From Streptomyces sp. HSG2 (lineage in GTDB: Bacteria > Actinomycetota > Actinomycetes > Streptomycetales > Streptomycetaceae): DNA of 64,000 nt. Made by a program: the position numbers and the translations under genes. Of this stretch, positions 15,527 through 24,649 are shown in pieces (the stretch's first letter is position 1; each line of letters starts with the position of its first letter). The notes beneath the pieces were generated by a model that had not been told where the DNA came from, did not search any database, and saw only the letters and a list, made by a program, of their open reading frames with translations. The stretch covers positions 3,782,001-3,846,000 of the forward strand of contig NZ_CP066801.1 of NCBI RefSeq assembly GCF_016598575.1, written 5' to 3'.

Positions 15527-18250
15527 TCACGGCCCGGTGGCCCCCGCGGCGGGCACCGACGGCCCCCCGGCCGCCGAGGCGAGCGGTCGCACACGCACCT
15601 CTCCGGGACCGGCGGGGGAGTCCCCGTCCGAGAGGACGGCCAGGGCCAGGGAGTTCTCGACGCCCCCGCCACGCAGCGGGCCTCCGGGCAGGGGGATCGT
15701 GTGCGGGGGGCCGCCGCCCACGTACTGGCCCAGGTTCCAGCCGTTGAGGAAGACCTGCACGCGATGGGTGCGGCGGGCCGGGGCATCCGCGAACTCCAGC
15801 CCGAACGACGCGTCCACCCCGTCCGGGACCCGAGTGCGGAAGGAACAGCGGTACCAGGTGACCCCTTGGCGCGGACGCGCCGAGGACGGATCCGCGGGCT
15901 CCCAGTCGGCGTCGTCGTACCCCGGCAGGTGCCATCCCGCGTGCTCGCCGTGCAACCCCCCGGTGTTCAGTGGTCCGCGCACACGGTCCGGTGCCGCCGC
16001 CCCCCTCAGTCGCCACCGGACCGCCGGCGTCGCCCCCTCGAACGCGGCACCCATCAACCCGCGGGCCGCCGTCGGGTCGCCGCGACCGTCGTCGTCCGCG
16101 TCGTGGCCCATCGGGCGGGTCAGGACCGACAGGACGCGGGACGTGCCCGCGTCTCCCCCCGGGGACCGAGGCACGGCGAATCGCACGGTGTCGATCCGGG
16201 TCCTGCGGCCCTCCCCGGCGTCCTTGGCGTCCGGCATACGTCGGACCCCCAGGGGTCTCCCGTCCAGCCAGGCCATCAGCAGACCGTCCGTCCCCGCCGC
16301 CCAGGTCAGCGAGATCGCCGCCGGCTCGGCGGCACCCGTCAGCCGGCCCCGATACCAGACGTCGCCGACATGGCACCCGTAGTCGTCGGCGAAGAGCACG
16401 GGGTTCCCGTCCGGAACGGGCGTGCCGCTCGTCGACTCCCGCGACTCGGCGACGGTCCAGTCCGCGTCGTCGAATTCCGGTGCGGACTCCGGGTTCTCCT
16501 CCCGCCGCCGCCATCCGGTGAGCGCGGGCACCGGGATCGGCGGGGGCGCGCCGGGCGGGCGCGCTGCCGTGATGCTGCCGTCCAGCCCGCGCTCGGGGAT
16601 CAGCGGAGCGCCGTTCCACTCCACGTCGGTGACGCCGTACGGACCCCATACCTCCACCCCGAGATCGTCGGTGCTGTCGCCGGTGAGCCGGAGAGTGTGG
16701 CCCTCCACCGACGCCGAGCGCAGCAGGGTCGGACCGTAGACGAGGAAGGTGCCGTCCGGGGTGGCGCAGGGCCACAGCCGCAGCGAGGTGGCGTCGTCGG
16801 CGAAGAGCAGCAGCAGGGTCCGATCCGACCCGCCGCCCCGGACCCTGACCCTGGTCAACCCGCCCTCGCCGAGCGGCGCGGTCACGTGCAGGCGCCCTTG
16901 GGCGTAGGCCCAGGCCGCTTCCAGGTCCAGGCGGGTCGGGGTCGGTTCCTCGGAGCAGTCCACTGCCACGTGCGCGGGCTCGCCGCGCCGGCCGACGAAG
17001 ACGGCCACGTCCCAGCGTCCGGCGGAGAGCAGCGCCATGGGCTGCGCGGTGCTGTACGCCAGTCGACGCCGCCCGCCCAGGGACAGCCCGGCGACGAGCA
17101 GTCGGGCGTCGCCCGCCGGGACGGTGACGGGCGACGCCACCGGTGTACCCGGCAGGGAGGAGGTGACGGCGGAGCCGGACGGGTTGCGCAGCACGTACGC
17201 CCGGGTGTCGGACCCCGGGTCGGTCAGCGCGGTGACCTCCAGGCGCGGGTCCGCGGGGTGGACCGGCGAGGCGGGCTCCATGCCCGTCAGGCCGGGGACG
17301 TGCCGCAGCAGGTGACCCAGTTGGTGGGTCGGGGCCAGGATCTCCCCCGGCCCCCGTGCGGGGTCGATCGCCGTTCCCGCCGCGTGGACCGTGCCGGCGC
17401 CGGCCGCCGGCGACCACCCCCAGGACAGACCGCCGTAGGCCGGCGAGACGGCGGGCCGATCCGGCTCCCGGGCGAACAGCCCCAGTCGGCGGAGTCGCTC
17501 GCCCGCCGCGCCGCCTGCCGGCGGGAGCGCGGCGTAGCCGGTGACGAGAGGCACGTCGACGCCGTCGGCGCGCACTCGGTGACGCAGATGATCGCGGTAC
17601 CCGCGATCGGCGGTCTCCTCCAGTTGGTAGAGGAGGACCGTGCCGCCTCCGTGGGTGTGGAGGTGCGGGGCGACCACGGCGTTCACCGCGGACAGCCAGG
17701 CGTCTACGTGCCGGAGGTAGTCGGGGTCGGTGGTCCGCACCCTCGCGCCGCTCGTGGCCAGCCAGGCGGGGAGGCCACCGGCGTCCTGGTCGGCGCCGAG
17801 GTGGGGTCCCGGGCGCGGGATCACGTAGAGCCCCTCCTCCGCCGCAGTGCGCAGGAACAGGTCCAGGTCGCGGACCCCCGTGAAGTCGTGCCGTCCCGGG
17901 GAGGGGCAGTGGTGGTTCCACGCGACCGGCACGACGACCGCGTTGTATCCGTGGGCGCGCGTCCGCTGGAGGACGTCCCGCCACAGGTGCGGGCTCGGCA
18001 GTCGCGAGGGGGAGAACTCGCCGGGCCGGAGCGGCTCCCGGCGACCGTCGACCAGGACGGTGTGGCCGTCCCGGACGACCCGGTGGCGGCGGCCGTCGGC
18101 GGTCGGTCGGGCGGGCGGCACGCGGCCCACCGCCGCCGGTCCGGCGGCTCCGGGAGGCACGGCCGCCGTCGCGCCCACGCTGCCGCGCAGGGCGAGACCG
18201 AGGACGGTGGTGCCGGCGAGCGCACCGAAAGTCCGCCTGGTGAGCTCCAC
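15527..18250 (-). CDS. Tat-exported GH35 (beta-galactosidase) fold protein, probably catalytically dead
   Basis: A 907-residue protein with a Tat signal (LTRRTFGALAG, residues 3-13; cleavage near residue 30). A TIM barrel follows that is recognisable as GH35 by RPGPH and GGLPAWL (146-164), HDFTGVRDLDLFL and VAWNHH. The C-terminal half holds jelly-roll domains ending with the GH35-type motif NGWNLGQY. Active-site positions are changed: the WNxHE motif ends in Cys (WNHHC), CAEW is replaced by GADQ (152-155), and the acid/base motif QxENE reads QLEET (209-213), putting Thr at the catalytic Glu position. No clear nucleophile EFWxGW motif is seen (AYGGLSWGW instead). GTG start with GAGGAGG upstream. 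It may be a carbohydrate-binding pseudoenzyme. Confidence 0.78.
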   Translation of the reverse strand: MELTRRTFGALAGTTVLGLALRGSVGATAAVPPGAAGPAAVGRVPPARPTADGRRHRVVRDGHTVLVDGRREPLRPGEFSPSRLPSPHLWRDVLQRTRAHGYNAVVVPVAWNHHCPSPGRHDFTGVRDLDLFLRTAAEEGLYVIPRPGPHLGADQDAGGLPAWLATSGARVRTTDPDYLRHVDAWLSAVNAVVAPHLHTHGGGTVLLYQLEETADRGYRDHLRHRVRADGVDVPLVTGYAALPPAGGAAGERLRRLGLFAREPDRPAVSPAYGGLSWGWSPAAGAGTVHAAGTAIDPARGPGEILAPTHQLGHLLRHVPGLTGMEPASPVHPADPRLEVTALTDPGSDTRAYVLRNPSGSAVTSSLPGTPVASPVTVPAGDARLLVAGLSLGGRRRLAYSTAQPMALLSAGRWDVAVFVGRRGEPAHVAVDCSEEPTPTRLDLEAAWAYAQGRLHVTAPLGEGGLTRVRVRGGGSDRTLLLLFADDATSLRLWPCATPDGTFLVYGPTLLRSASVEGHTLRLTGDSTDDLGVEVWGPYGVTDVEWNGAPLIPERGLDGSITAARPPGAPPPIPVPALTGWRRREENPESAPEFDDADWTVAESRESTSGTPVPDGNPVLFADDYGCHVGDVWYRGRLTGAAEPAAISLTWAAGTDGLLMAWLDGRPLGVRRMPDAKDAGEGRRTRIDTVRFAVPRSPGGDAGTSRVLSVLTRPMGHDADDDGRGDPTAARGLMGAAFEGATPAVRWRLRGAAAPDRVRGPLNTGGLHGEHAGWHLPGYDDADWEPADPSSARPRQGVTWYRCSFRTRVPDGVDASFGLEFADAPARRTHRVQVFLNGWNLGQYVGGGPPHTIPLPGGPLRGGGVENSLALAVLSDGDSPAGPGEVRVRPLASAAGGPSVPAAGATGP

Positions 18251-18510
18251 GGGGGCGCCTCCTCTTGCCGTACTCGTCGCGTCCCCGGTCGTCCGCGCGG
18301 GTTCACGCGCTGTTCACGCTCGCGCCCATTGTGTACGTGCCCCGGTCCGTCGCTCGCACGGACCCGTCCCTCGGTGCGGCGGTGGTCTGGGACCGCGCGG
18401 TGGAGCCGGTGGCTCGTGGGTCCGGCGGGCGAGCCGCCTCGCGCCGAACACCCGGTGTGCGAAGCGTCTCCCGGGGCGGTTCGCCGGGAGGGGGCCGAAC
18501 CCTCGGCGGA

Positions 18511-18933
18511 CTACAGCTGGGCCCAGGCGAAACCGCTCAGCAGGACGGCCGTACCACCGATCTCGGTGACGACCAGCGCTTCGCGGGCACCGCGCATGCG
18601 GGACTTGAGGTCACGCATCTGGTTGTCGGTGCGGGCCTGGACCGCGAGCCGCACGTAGCGCGCGATCGACACGGCGAACATGCCGACGACCGTCGCGGCG
18701 GCGGCGACGTTCACCGGGGACGGCCAGCCCGAGAACTGGACGAGCGGTGCCACGATCGACGCCGCCGCGAACGAGTACATCAGTCCGGCGTTGTGCGCGA
18801 CGTCGACGTAGCGGTGGGCCGTTCCGGCCGGCGACGCCATGGACTGCTGCCACTTCCAGACACCGAGGGCCAGCGAGGCCAGGAAGATCAGTCCGGCGGC
18901 GAAGAGGACCCAGGCGGTTTCCTGACGGATCAT
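18511..18933 (-). CDS. Small multi-pass membrane protein of unknown function
   Basis: A 140-residue protein with about four hydrophobic segments: WVLFAAGLIFLASLALGVW, a stretch around GLMYSFAAASIVAPLV, VNVAAAATVVGMFAVSIARYV, and a final LVVTEIGGTAVLLSGFAWAQL. A basic loop (TDNQMRDLKSRMRGAREA) separates the last two. The ATG at 18933 has GGAGG seven bases upstream, so this start is well supported. It stands alone, downstream of the divergent DUF4360 promoter region and 260 bases before the GH35-like gene start, reading in the same direction. I do not recognise a named family, and no function can be assigned. Confidence 0.72.
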   Translation of the reverse strand: MIRQETAWVLFAAGLIFLASLALGVWKWQQSMASPAGTAHRYVDVAHNAGLMYSFAAASIVAPLVQFSGWPSPVNVAAAATVVGMFAVSIARYVRLAVQARTDNQMRDLKSRMRGAREALVVTEIGGTAVLLSGFAWAQL

Positions 18934-19294
18934 GCGGAACCTCCGAGAGACGGGGACGGGGGAAGCCGGCCGTCGACGGGGCGGACACGATCGTCGCGCG
19001 CCGTGTGGACGGCGTGGGGCACGAGGTTGCTTCCCCGGCCGGGGCGCCCGCTCCCCTCCCCGGACCGCCCGTACCGTCGTGATTCGCGGGGGCCTTGCCG
19101 TCGCCCGGAGCCGACCGGTCCTCCGGTCCGGGGCGGCCCCGGGCGTTTCACGCCTGGTTGTGAGGGTGTGAATGGCCGAGCCTCCGTCTGTGCGACCGCC
19201 GGGGCGGCGGCGTACCTTCTGGCTCGCACACGTCGTGCACGGGATTTTCACAGACTCCGCACGGTCCACCCCCACGCACCGGAATGGGAGAATC
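18934..19294. other. Divergent intergenic region, membrane protein / DUF4360
   Basis: A 361-base gap between divergent genes. The left edge holds the GGAGG of the membrane-protein gene, and the right edge the GGGAG (19286-19290) of the DUF4360 gene. Near 19225-19240 a short GCAC-N5-GTGC dyad sits close to where the DUF4360 promoter should be, next to the AT-rich GATTTTCACAGA. No coding frame with a credible start was found. Confidence 0.45.
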
Positions 19295-19942
19295 ATGGCC
19301 GGAGGCATCCTCCTGGGCGGCGCCGTAGCCGCCCTGCTCACCACGGCACTGCCCGCGCAACAACCCGCCGACGCGTTCGACGACCCGCCGCCGGACAAGA
19401 TCATCATCAAGGTGGCCACGGTGAACGGCTCGGGTTGTCCCCAGGGCACCGCGGCCGTCGCCGTCTCCGACGACAACACCGCCTTCACCGTGACCTACAG
19501 TGACTATCTGGCCCAGGCCGGCGGCAACTCCTCGCCCACGGCCTTCCGGAAGAACTGCCAGCTGAACCTGTTGGTCCACGTCCCGCAGGGCTTCACCTAC
19601 GCCATCGCCAGCGCGGACTACCGAGGCTTCGCCTCTCTCCAGCCCGGTGCCTCGGCCGTCCAGCAGGCCTCGTACTACTTCCAGGGGTCCCCGAACACCG
19701 AGTACCGCAGCCACCCCTTCGCCGGGCCCTACAACGACAACTGGCAGGCCACCGACGACACCGACTGGGCCCAACTGGTCTGGGCACCCTGCGGAGTCCA
19801 GCGCAACTTCAACATCAACACCGAGATCAGGGTCAACGCGGGCGACGACCCCGACAAGGTCAGCTTCATGACGATGGACTCCACCGACGGGGACATCAGC
19901 ACCGTCTACCACATGGCCTGGAAGGAGTGCCCGGCCGACTGA
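19295..19942 (+). CDS. Secreted DUF4360 protein
   Basis: A 215-residue exported protein. The start MAGGILLGGAVAALLTTALPAQQPADA is a signal peptide with cleavage near residue 28. The mature domain runs from PPPDKIIIKVATVNGSGCPQGTAAV to the end and contains the DUF4360 hallmarks: NGSGCP near the start, FRKNCQLNL in the middle, and paired cysteines (four in the mature chain) that probably form two disulfides. The GGGAG ribosome-binding site is four bases before ATG at 19295. Upstream extension would add a non-signal-like leader. DUF4360 proteins are secreted by streptomycetes and fungi and have no established function. Its nearest neighbour on the same strand is the SCO2400-type gene, which is too far away to be co-transcribed. 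Confidence 0.82.
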   Translation: MAGGILLGGAVAALLTTALPAQQPADAFDDPPPDKIIIKVATVNGSGCPQGTAAVAVSDDNTAFTVTYSDYLAQAGGNSSPTAFRKNCQLNLLVHVPQGFTYAIASADYRGFASLQPGASAVQQASYYFQGSPNTEYRSHPFAGPYNDNWQATDDTDWAQLVWAPCGVQRNFNINTEIRVNAGDDPDKVSFMTMDSTDGDISTVYHMAWKECPAD

Positions 19943-20083
19943 GGCGCCGGACTCCGCGCCCCGCCTCCGACGGCTCCCGGACGGCGCGGGGCGCTCCGCG
20001 GCCGACGCTCCGCCGGCGCTCCGGGCGCCCGCCGACGGTCCCCTGTCCCGGAGCCCGGCGGAGCGGGAGCGACGGCGGCGGGA

Positions 20084-21784
20084 TCAGCCCGTCCGTCCCT
20101 GGCCGGGAGCGGTCGTGTGCTCCTGGCCAGGGACCGCCCCCGCCGGGCTCGGCCAGCTCTGCGGCCCCGGCCAGCCGGTCGCCGGGGCGGTCCGCAGGCC
20201 GTCGCTGCCCCGGACCTGCGCCGCCGTGAGACCGCCGCGGGCCGGGACCCCGGCCGGTGTCGGCGCCCCGGCGGGCAGGGAGGTCGGCGGCGGGGGAATC
20301 GCGGCGGGGGCCTGCGCCATGTGTGTCTGGTGGCCGACCCCTACCGGCGGGGGAGGCGGCGCGGGCAGCGCGGCCTGGGCCTGGTGTCCGGCCACCGGAG
20401 CGGCGGCCGGGAGCGGCATCCCGTTGGCCCCGGGCAGCCCCGGCATTCCGGTGGCGGCACCGGCCAGTTCCCGCATCCCGCTCCCGTTCGTCTCGTTGAC
20501 GAGCCGGTCCACGGTCGCGGTCCCCGAGGTGTAGCCGGCCCCGGCCTGCTCTTGGCCCCCGGCGTGCCTCGTCCCGTAAAGGACCTCCTCCAGCCCGGCC
20601 ACGAGCCGTCGCACGTCGGCCTCGGGTCGCACCACCAGGCGCAGGAAGCGACTGGAGGAACCGATCTTGTTGCCGCACTCGCGGACCAGGACCCGGTGTT
20701 CGGTGAGCAGCCTGTCCCGGACCACGGTGCCCTCGGCGCCCAGCGGGAGGCGCACGAAGAGGAAGTTCCCCTGCGAGGGGTAGACGGTGAGGCCGGGCAA
20801 CGACGAGAGTTGGCTGGCCATCTCCAGGCGGTCCCGACGGACCTGGTTCAGGCTCTGGGCGTACTCGGTGCCGTGGTTGCGCAGCATGAACACCACGTGC
20901 TCCGCGAAGGAGTTGAGGTTCCACTTCGGCAGCATCGACCGCACCCGTCCGGCCAGCGCCGGGTTGGCGACGAGGTATCCGAACCGGATGCCGTGCAGGC
21001 CGAAGTTCTTGCCGAGGCTGCGGAGCACGATCACGTTCGGCCGGAGCATGGCCTCCTGTACCACCGAGGGGTCGGTCTCGGCGTCGGCGAACTCCAGGAA
21101 TGACTCGTCGATCACCACCAGGTCCCGGTCGGCCATGGCGTCCATGAACTGCACGACCGCGTGCTTGTGCAGATACCCCCCGTCGGGATTGTTGGGGTTG
21201 CAGATCACCGCCACTCGCGTGCCGCGCGACCTGATGAACTCGGCGTACTGGGCGAGGTCGAGGGCGAACCCGCCGGACTCCTGGAGCGGGAACATGTCGA
21301 CCCGCTTGCCGGTCTCCATGGGTTGGTCCGTCCATCGGCCGAAGGTGGGGACGGGTATCGCGAGGGACTCCCGGACCAACAGGTGATCGATCCAGGTGAT
21401 CAGCTCCGTGGACCCGTTGCCCATCGCCACGCACTGCGGGGGCAGTTGCAACAGGCCGCACAGCTCCGCGGTGATGGTGTCCGCGCCGCTCGGGTAGTAG
21501 GTGATGATGTCGCGCAGCCGGCTGCCCATGTCGTCGAACATGGCCTGGGTGGGGAAGTACGGGTTGCAGGGGATGCAGAAGTCGATCGGGCCCGCTCCGT
21601 CGCCCTCGCGTGCCAGGGCGGCCATCGACGGGCTGTGCGCCGCGGTGCTGCGGAACAGCGAGGTGACGTTGCCGGCCAAGGGGAAACCTCCGTCTTCCGA
21701 GAACCCGCGGGGGAGTGCGAGCCGCCCTTGGGTACGGGGGAGCGCCCGCCGCCGTTCAACGTCCGACGGCGAGCCGGTGTCCAC
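20084..21784 (-). CDS. PLP-dependent class I/II aminotransferase (HisC/CobD-like) with Pro/Gly-rich tail
   Basis: A 566-residue protein. Residues ~60-405 are a fold-type I aminotransferase: VPTFGRW, CNPNNPDGG (195-203), VVIDESFLEF and SLGKNFGLHGIRFGYL, in which K259 should bind PLP. NKIGSSSRFLRLVVRP supplies the C-terminal arginine for the substrate carboxylate or phosphate. It resembles histidinol-phosphate aminotransferase or threonine-phosphate decarboxylase, but the substrate is not determined by the motifs. Residues ~408-566 form a low-complexity Pro/Gly/Ala tail (for example LPAPPPPPVGVGHQTH) unlike those enzymes. GTG at 21784 has GGGGG upstream and gives the N-terminus VDTGSPSDVERRRALP. 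Monocistronic. Confidence 0.82.
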   Translation of the reverse strand: MDTGSPSDVERRRALPRTQGRLALPRGFSEDGGFPLAGNVTSLFRSTAAHSPSMAALAREGDGAGPIDFCIPCNPYFPTQAMFDDMGSRLRDIITYYPSGADTITAELCGLLQLPPQCVAMGNGSTELITWIDHLLVRESLAIPVPTFGRWTDQPMETGKRVDMFPLQESGGFALDLAQYAEFIRSRGTRVAVICNPNNPDGGYLHKHAVVQFMDAMADRDLVVIDESFLEFADAETDPSVVQEAMLRPNVIVLRSLGKNFGLHGIRFGYLVANPALAGRVRSMLPKWNLNSFAEHVVFMLRNHGTEYAQSLNQVRRDRLEMASQLSSLPGLTVYPSQGNFLFVRLPLGAEGTVVRDRLLTEHRVLVRECGNKIGSSSRFLRLVVRPEADVRRLVAGLEEVLYGTRHAGGQEQAGAGYTSGTATVDRLVNETNGSGMRELAGAATGMPGLPGANGMPLPAAAPVAGHQAQAALPAPPPPPVGVGHQTHMAQAPAAIPPPPTSLPAGAPTPAGVPARGGLTAAQVRGSDGLRTAPATGWPGPQSWPSPAGAVPGQEHTTAPGQGRTG

Positions 21785-21926
21785 GACACCCCCTGACCGG
21801 GGCCGGGCGGTCCCTTCCCGCGCGGCGCGTCGCGGCGCGCTCCCGCCGTCCGGGTGGGAGCGGTTCACCCGCCCGGCGCCGCCCGGGGTTCCCGGCAAGA
21901 TCGCCCTGGACTAGCCTGTGGCGGTC

Positions 21927-22766
21927 ATGGACTACTGCGGCCCCTGCCGGCGACACCTCAACGGCGCTCTCGTCTGCCCGGGGTGCGGTACCCCGGCAGC
22001 CTCCGCGTCCTCCGCCGCCGACGGCCGCGGCAGCGTCGTGGACAGCCGGCCCGACGCCCGTCCGTCGGCCGCCACCGTCGCCCGGCACGACGGGGCGCGG
22101 GGCGGAGGACGGTCGACCGGCGAGGGGCGGGACGCGCGGGCCGGCCGAGCCTCGGTGGGCCACCCGCCGCGCGGGTCCGGCCCCGACCGGTCGCGGGCGG
22201 CGCGCGGTCGTCGTCGGCGCGGCGTGGTCCTCTCGGCGGCGGTCGGGCTGGTGCTGGTGATCGGGGGCGCCGCCTTCGCCGAGTTGCGCGGCGGTACCTC
22301 GCAGGACGTCCGGAGCCCCGTCGCCGCGCGCGGCGGATCGCCCGTCGGCGATCCGCCGGTGACGCCGACCGCGGGCGCCTCCGACCCGCCGGTCGGTTCC
22401 ACCGCTCCCGCCGCCTCGGCTCCCGCCGCTCCGAGTCTCCCGCCGAGCGGCACCCCTCAGGCCACCGCCTCCCCGGTCGTCTCCGAGGAGCCCACGCCGT
22501 CGGAGACGCCGGACGACGCCTCGCCCACCTCGGCCCCGGCGGTCCCCGATTCGGTGGAGGCGCCGGAGCCCTCCCCGTCCCCGACGTCCCCGACCGGGGC
22601 GGAGGTCACCCCGGAGGAGGAGACCCCCCGGCCGACCTCGCCGCCGGTCTCCTCCGCCGCGTCCACCGGGCCCGCGACGGCCCCGGCCGACCAGGCGCCC
22701 ACCTCGGCGGCGCCCGAACCCTCCTCCGCCGAGACCTGTCGGCGCCTCCTGTGGTGGTGTCTGTGA
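21927..22766 (+). CDS. SCO2400-family zinc-ribbon membrane protein
   Basis: A 279-residue protein with a treble-clef/zinc-ribbon at the extreme N-terminus: Cys 4 and 7 (CGPC) and Cys 17 and 20 (CPGC). A charged linker follows, then one membrane helix (about residues 99-119) and a long Pro/Ser/Thr/Glu-rich extracytoplasmic segment. It ends in CRRLLWWCL, with two cysteines bracketing aromatic residues. The layout matches the Streptomyces SCO2400 family (name from memory), whose function is unknown. ATG at 21927 follows a TAGCCT (21912-21917) by nine bases with no Shine-Dalgarno, so the message is nearly leaderless. GTG at 21918 in the same frame is an alternative start. Confidence 0.75.
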   Translation: MDYCGPCRRHLNGALVCPGCGTPAASASSAADGRGSVVDSRPDARPSAATVARHDGARGGGRSTGEGRDARAGRASVGHPPRGSGPDRSRAARGRRRRGVVLSAAVGLVLVIGGAAFAELRGGTSQDVRSPVAARGGSPVGDPPVTPTAGASDPPVGSTAPAASAPAAPSLPPSGTPQATASPVVSEEPTPSETPDDASPTSAPAVPDSVEAPEPSPSPTSPTGAEVTPEEETPRPTSPPVSSAASTGPATAPADQAPTSAAPEPSSAETCRRLLWWCL

Positions 22767-23033
22767 GGTTCTCGCCGTGCACCCGCCGAGGGGGAGCCTC
22801 CCGGACGTGGAGTCCTTCCGAGCCGGGTGGCGGCCGCGCGGAGTCACCCGTTCGCACCCGAGTCCGTGCGGGCTCCGGTGGCGTCGCTTGACGAGAATCG
22901 CGGAGGGGCTCGGACGCGAGGATCGGTTCGAGCGACCCTCCCGGTTCTCCGGTCGTCCCGTGGGCGGGACATGGGCGGGTCCGCCCGGTGAACCGCCGGA
23001 TCACCGTGCCGACTTCGCTTTCCGGAGGACTGT

Positions 23034-24506
23034 GTGACTGTTCGTCGTGTCGTGAGAGGGACAGGTCGTGGTGGCGCGCCGCCTTGCCGCTTCTCGGGTG
23101 TGAGCCGGAGATGGGCATGCCTGCGTGCCATGGTGGCGGGCCTGGTGTTGGTGGCCGGCCTGTCCCTGCCGATGATCTCCGCCGGGTCCGCGTACGCCGT
23201 TCCGGCCGGCACCTACGCCTACGTCGCCAACGAGGCGGAGGACACGGTGTCGGTCGTCGACACCGCCACCAACACGGTCGTGGACACGGTGCCGGTCGGC
23301 GACGGTCCGCGTGGGGTGGCGGTGACGCCCGACGGAACACTGGTCTACGTCACCAACTTCGCCGGGGACACGGTGTCGGTGATCAGGACGTCCGACGACA
23401 CGGTGATCGCCACCGTGCCCGTGGGTTCCGGTCCGCGCGGGGTGGCGGTGACCCCCGACGGCGCCTTCGTCTACGTCGCCCTGAGCCTCGGTGCCTCGAC
23501 AACGGTGATCAGGACGTCGGACAACACGGTCGTCGACACGGTCGCGGTCGGCCCCGTTCCGATCGCCCTGGCGGTGTCTCCCGACGGCGCCTTCGTCTAC
23601 GTCCCGAGCGTCCCGTTCGGCACGGTGTCGGTGATCAGGACGTCGGACAACACGGTCGTGGACACGGTGCCGGTGGGAGCGGGCCCGCGCGGGGTGGCGG
23701 TGACCCCCGACAGCGCCTTCGTCTACGTCACCAATTTCAACGGGGACACGGTGTCGGTGATCAGGACGTCGGACAACACGGTCGTGGACACGGTGCCCGT
23801 CGGGGTCGGTCCCGCCGGGGTGGTGGCCAGCCCCGACGGCGCCTTCGTCTACGTGGCCGACGTGACCGCCGGTACGGTGTCGGTGATCAGGACGTCGGAC
23901 AACACCGTTGTCGACACCGTCCCCGCCGGGATCAGCCCCCTCAGGTTGGCGGTGACCCCCGACGGCGCCTTCGTCTACGTCACCAACCCCAACGCGGACA
24001 CCGTGTCGGTGATCAGGACGTCGGACAACACGATCGCCGCCACCATCGCCGTCGGCGACAACCCGTTCGGGATCGCGATCGCCGTGGTGGTCTCCCCGAC
24101 CCTGAAACTGGTCAAGCTGACCACAGGGGGCAAGTTCGAGCGAGGTCGCACCGGCACCTACAGTCTGACGGTGACCAACACGGGCGACGGTCCGACCGAC
24201 GGCAGCACGGTCACCCTCACCGACACCCTCCCCGCCGGACTGGAGCCGATCGACCTCTCGGGCGACGGATGGACCTGCACCCTGGTCCCGCTCGCCTGTA
24301 CCCGTGAGGACGTTCTCCAGCCGGGGGCCGAGTACCCGCCGGTCACGCTCACCGTCCGCGTCGCCGAGGACGCGCCCAAGCGAGTCACCAACATCGCCAC
24401 CGTGTCCGGCGGCGGTACGACCGCCACCGGAACCGCCACCGCCGACACCGGAGTCGGGGGCAGGAAGAAGCACGCCGAGCCCAGGCCCCCGCACCCCCGC
24501 CCCTGA
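23034..24506 (+). CDS. Secreted seven-bladed YVTN beta-propeller with DUF11 domain
   Basis: A 490-residue exported protein. The GTG start has GGAGG six bases upstream. The long signal peptide ends at SAYA (about residue 55). Residues ~61-354 are seven repeats of 42 residues with the pattern VYVTN....DTVSVIRTSDNTVVDTVPVG.GPRGVAVTPDGAF, a YVTN propeller that would close with seven blades. A DUF11-type beta-sandwich follows (YSLTVTNTGDGPTDGS...LPAGL), and the protein ends in a GGRKKHAEPRPPHPRP tail with no membrane anchor or sorting signal. Adjacent repeats are almost identical at DNA level. It stands alone and converges on the MarR gene. It probably binds surface ligands or protein partners; no catalytic residues are evident. 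Confidence 0.87.
   Translation: MTVRRVVRGTGRGGAPPCRFSGVSRRWACLRAMVAGLVLVAGLSLPMISAGSAYAVPAGTYAYVANEAEDTVSVVDTATNTVVDTVPVGDGPRGVAVTPDGTLVYVTNFAGDTVSVIRTSDDTVIATVPVGSGPRGVAVTPDGAFVYVALSLGASTTVIRTSDNTVVDTVAVGPVPIALAVSPDGAFVYVPSVPFGTVSVIRTSDNTVVDTVPVGAGPRGVAVTPDSAFVYVTNFNGDTVSVIRTSDNTVVDTVPVGVGPAGVVASPDGAFVYVADVTAGTVSVIRTSDNTVVDTVPAGISPLRLAVTPDGAFVYVTNPNADTVSVIRTSDNTIAATIAVGDNPFGIAIAVVVSPTLKLVKLTTGGKFERGRTGTYSLTVTNTGDGPTDGSTVTLTDTLPAGLEPIDLSGDGWTCTLVPLACTREDVLQPGAEYPPVTLTVRVAEDAPKRVTNIATVSGGGTTATGTATADTGVGGRKKHAEPRPPHPRP
23214..24093 (+). repeat. Seven tandem 126-bp in-frame repeats (YVTN blades)
   Basis: Seven head-to-tail copies of a 126-base unit inside the propeller gene. Blades 2-7 share the nearly invariant core GTGTCGGTGATCAGGACGTC and the following GGACAACACGGTCGT. 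Blade 3 diverges most in its first half. The in-frame period and close identity point to recent duplication or gene conversion. Confidence 0.85.
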
Positions 24507-24649
24507 TCGAGCCCGTCTCGACCGAGGCGTGCCACCGGCACGGGACCCGGGACCGGGCCCGCGGAACCGGGTCGGTGCCGCGTCGGGGGTGAGCCCCCGG
24601 CGTGGGGCGGCCCCGTTCCCCGACCGGTCTCGCCTCGCCCGACGCGCGG

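Noticed and set aside
19956..19994. A hairpin between the DUF4360 and aminotransferase genes
   Set aside because: Only 9-bp arms with a 21-base loop in very GC-rich sequence. It is too weak to distinguish from chance.
23214..24093. A possible CRISPR array from the regular repeats
   Set aside because: Period 126 bp, in frame, with repeat and spacer both coding for a propeller blade. No cas genes are nearby.
23001..24494. A 497-residue open frame antisense to the YVTN propeller
   Set aside because: Its regular His/Arg/Asp repeats are only the reverse of the 126-bp repeats. The sense strand has a signal peptide, ribosome-binding site and family motifs.
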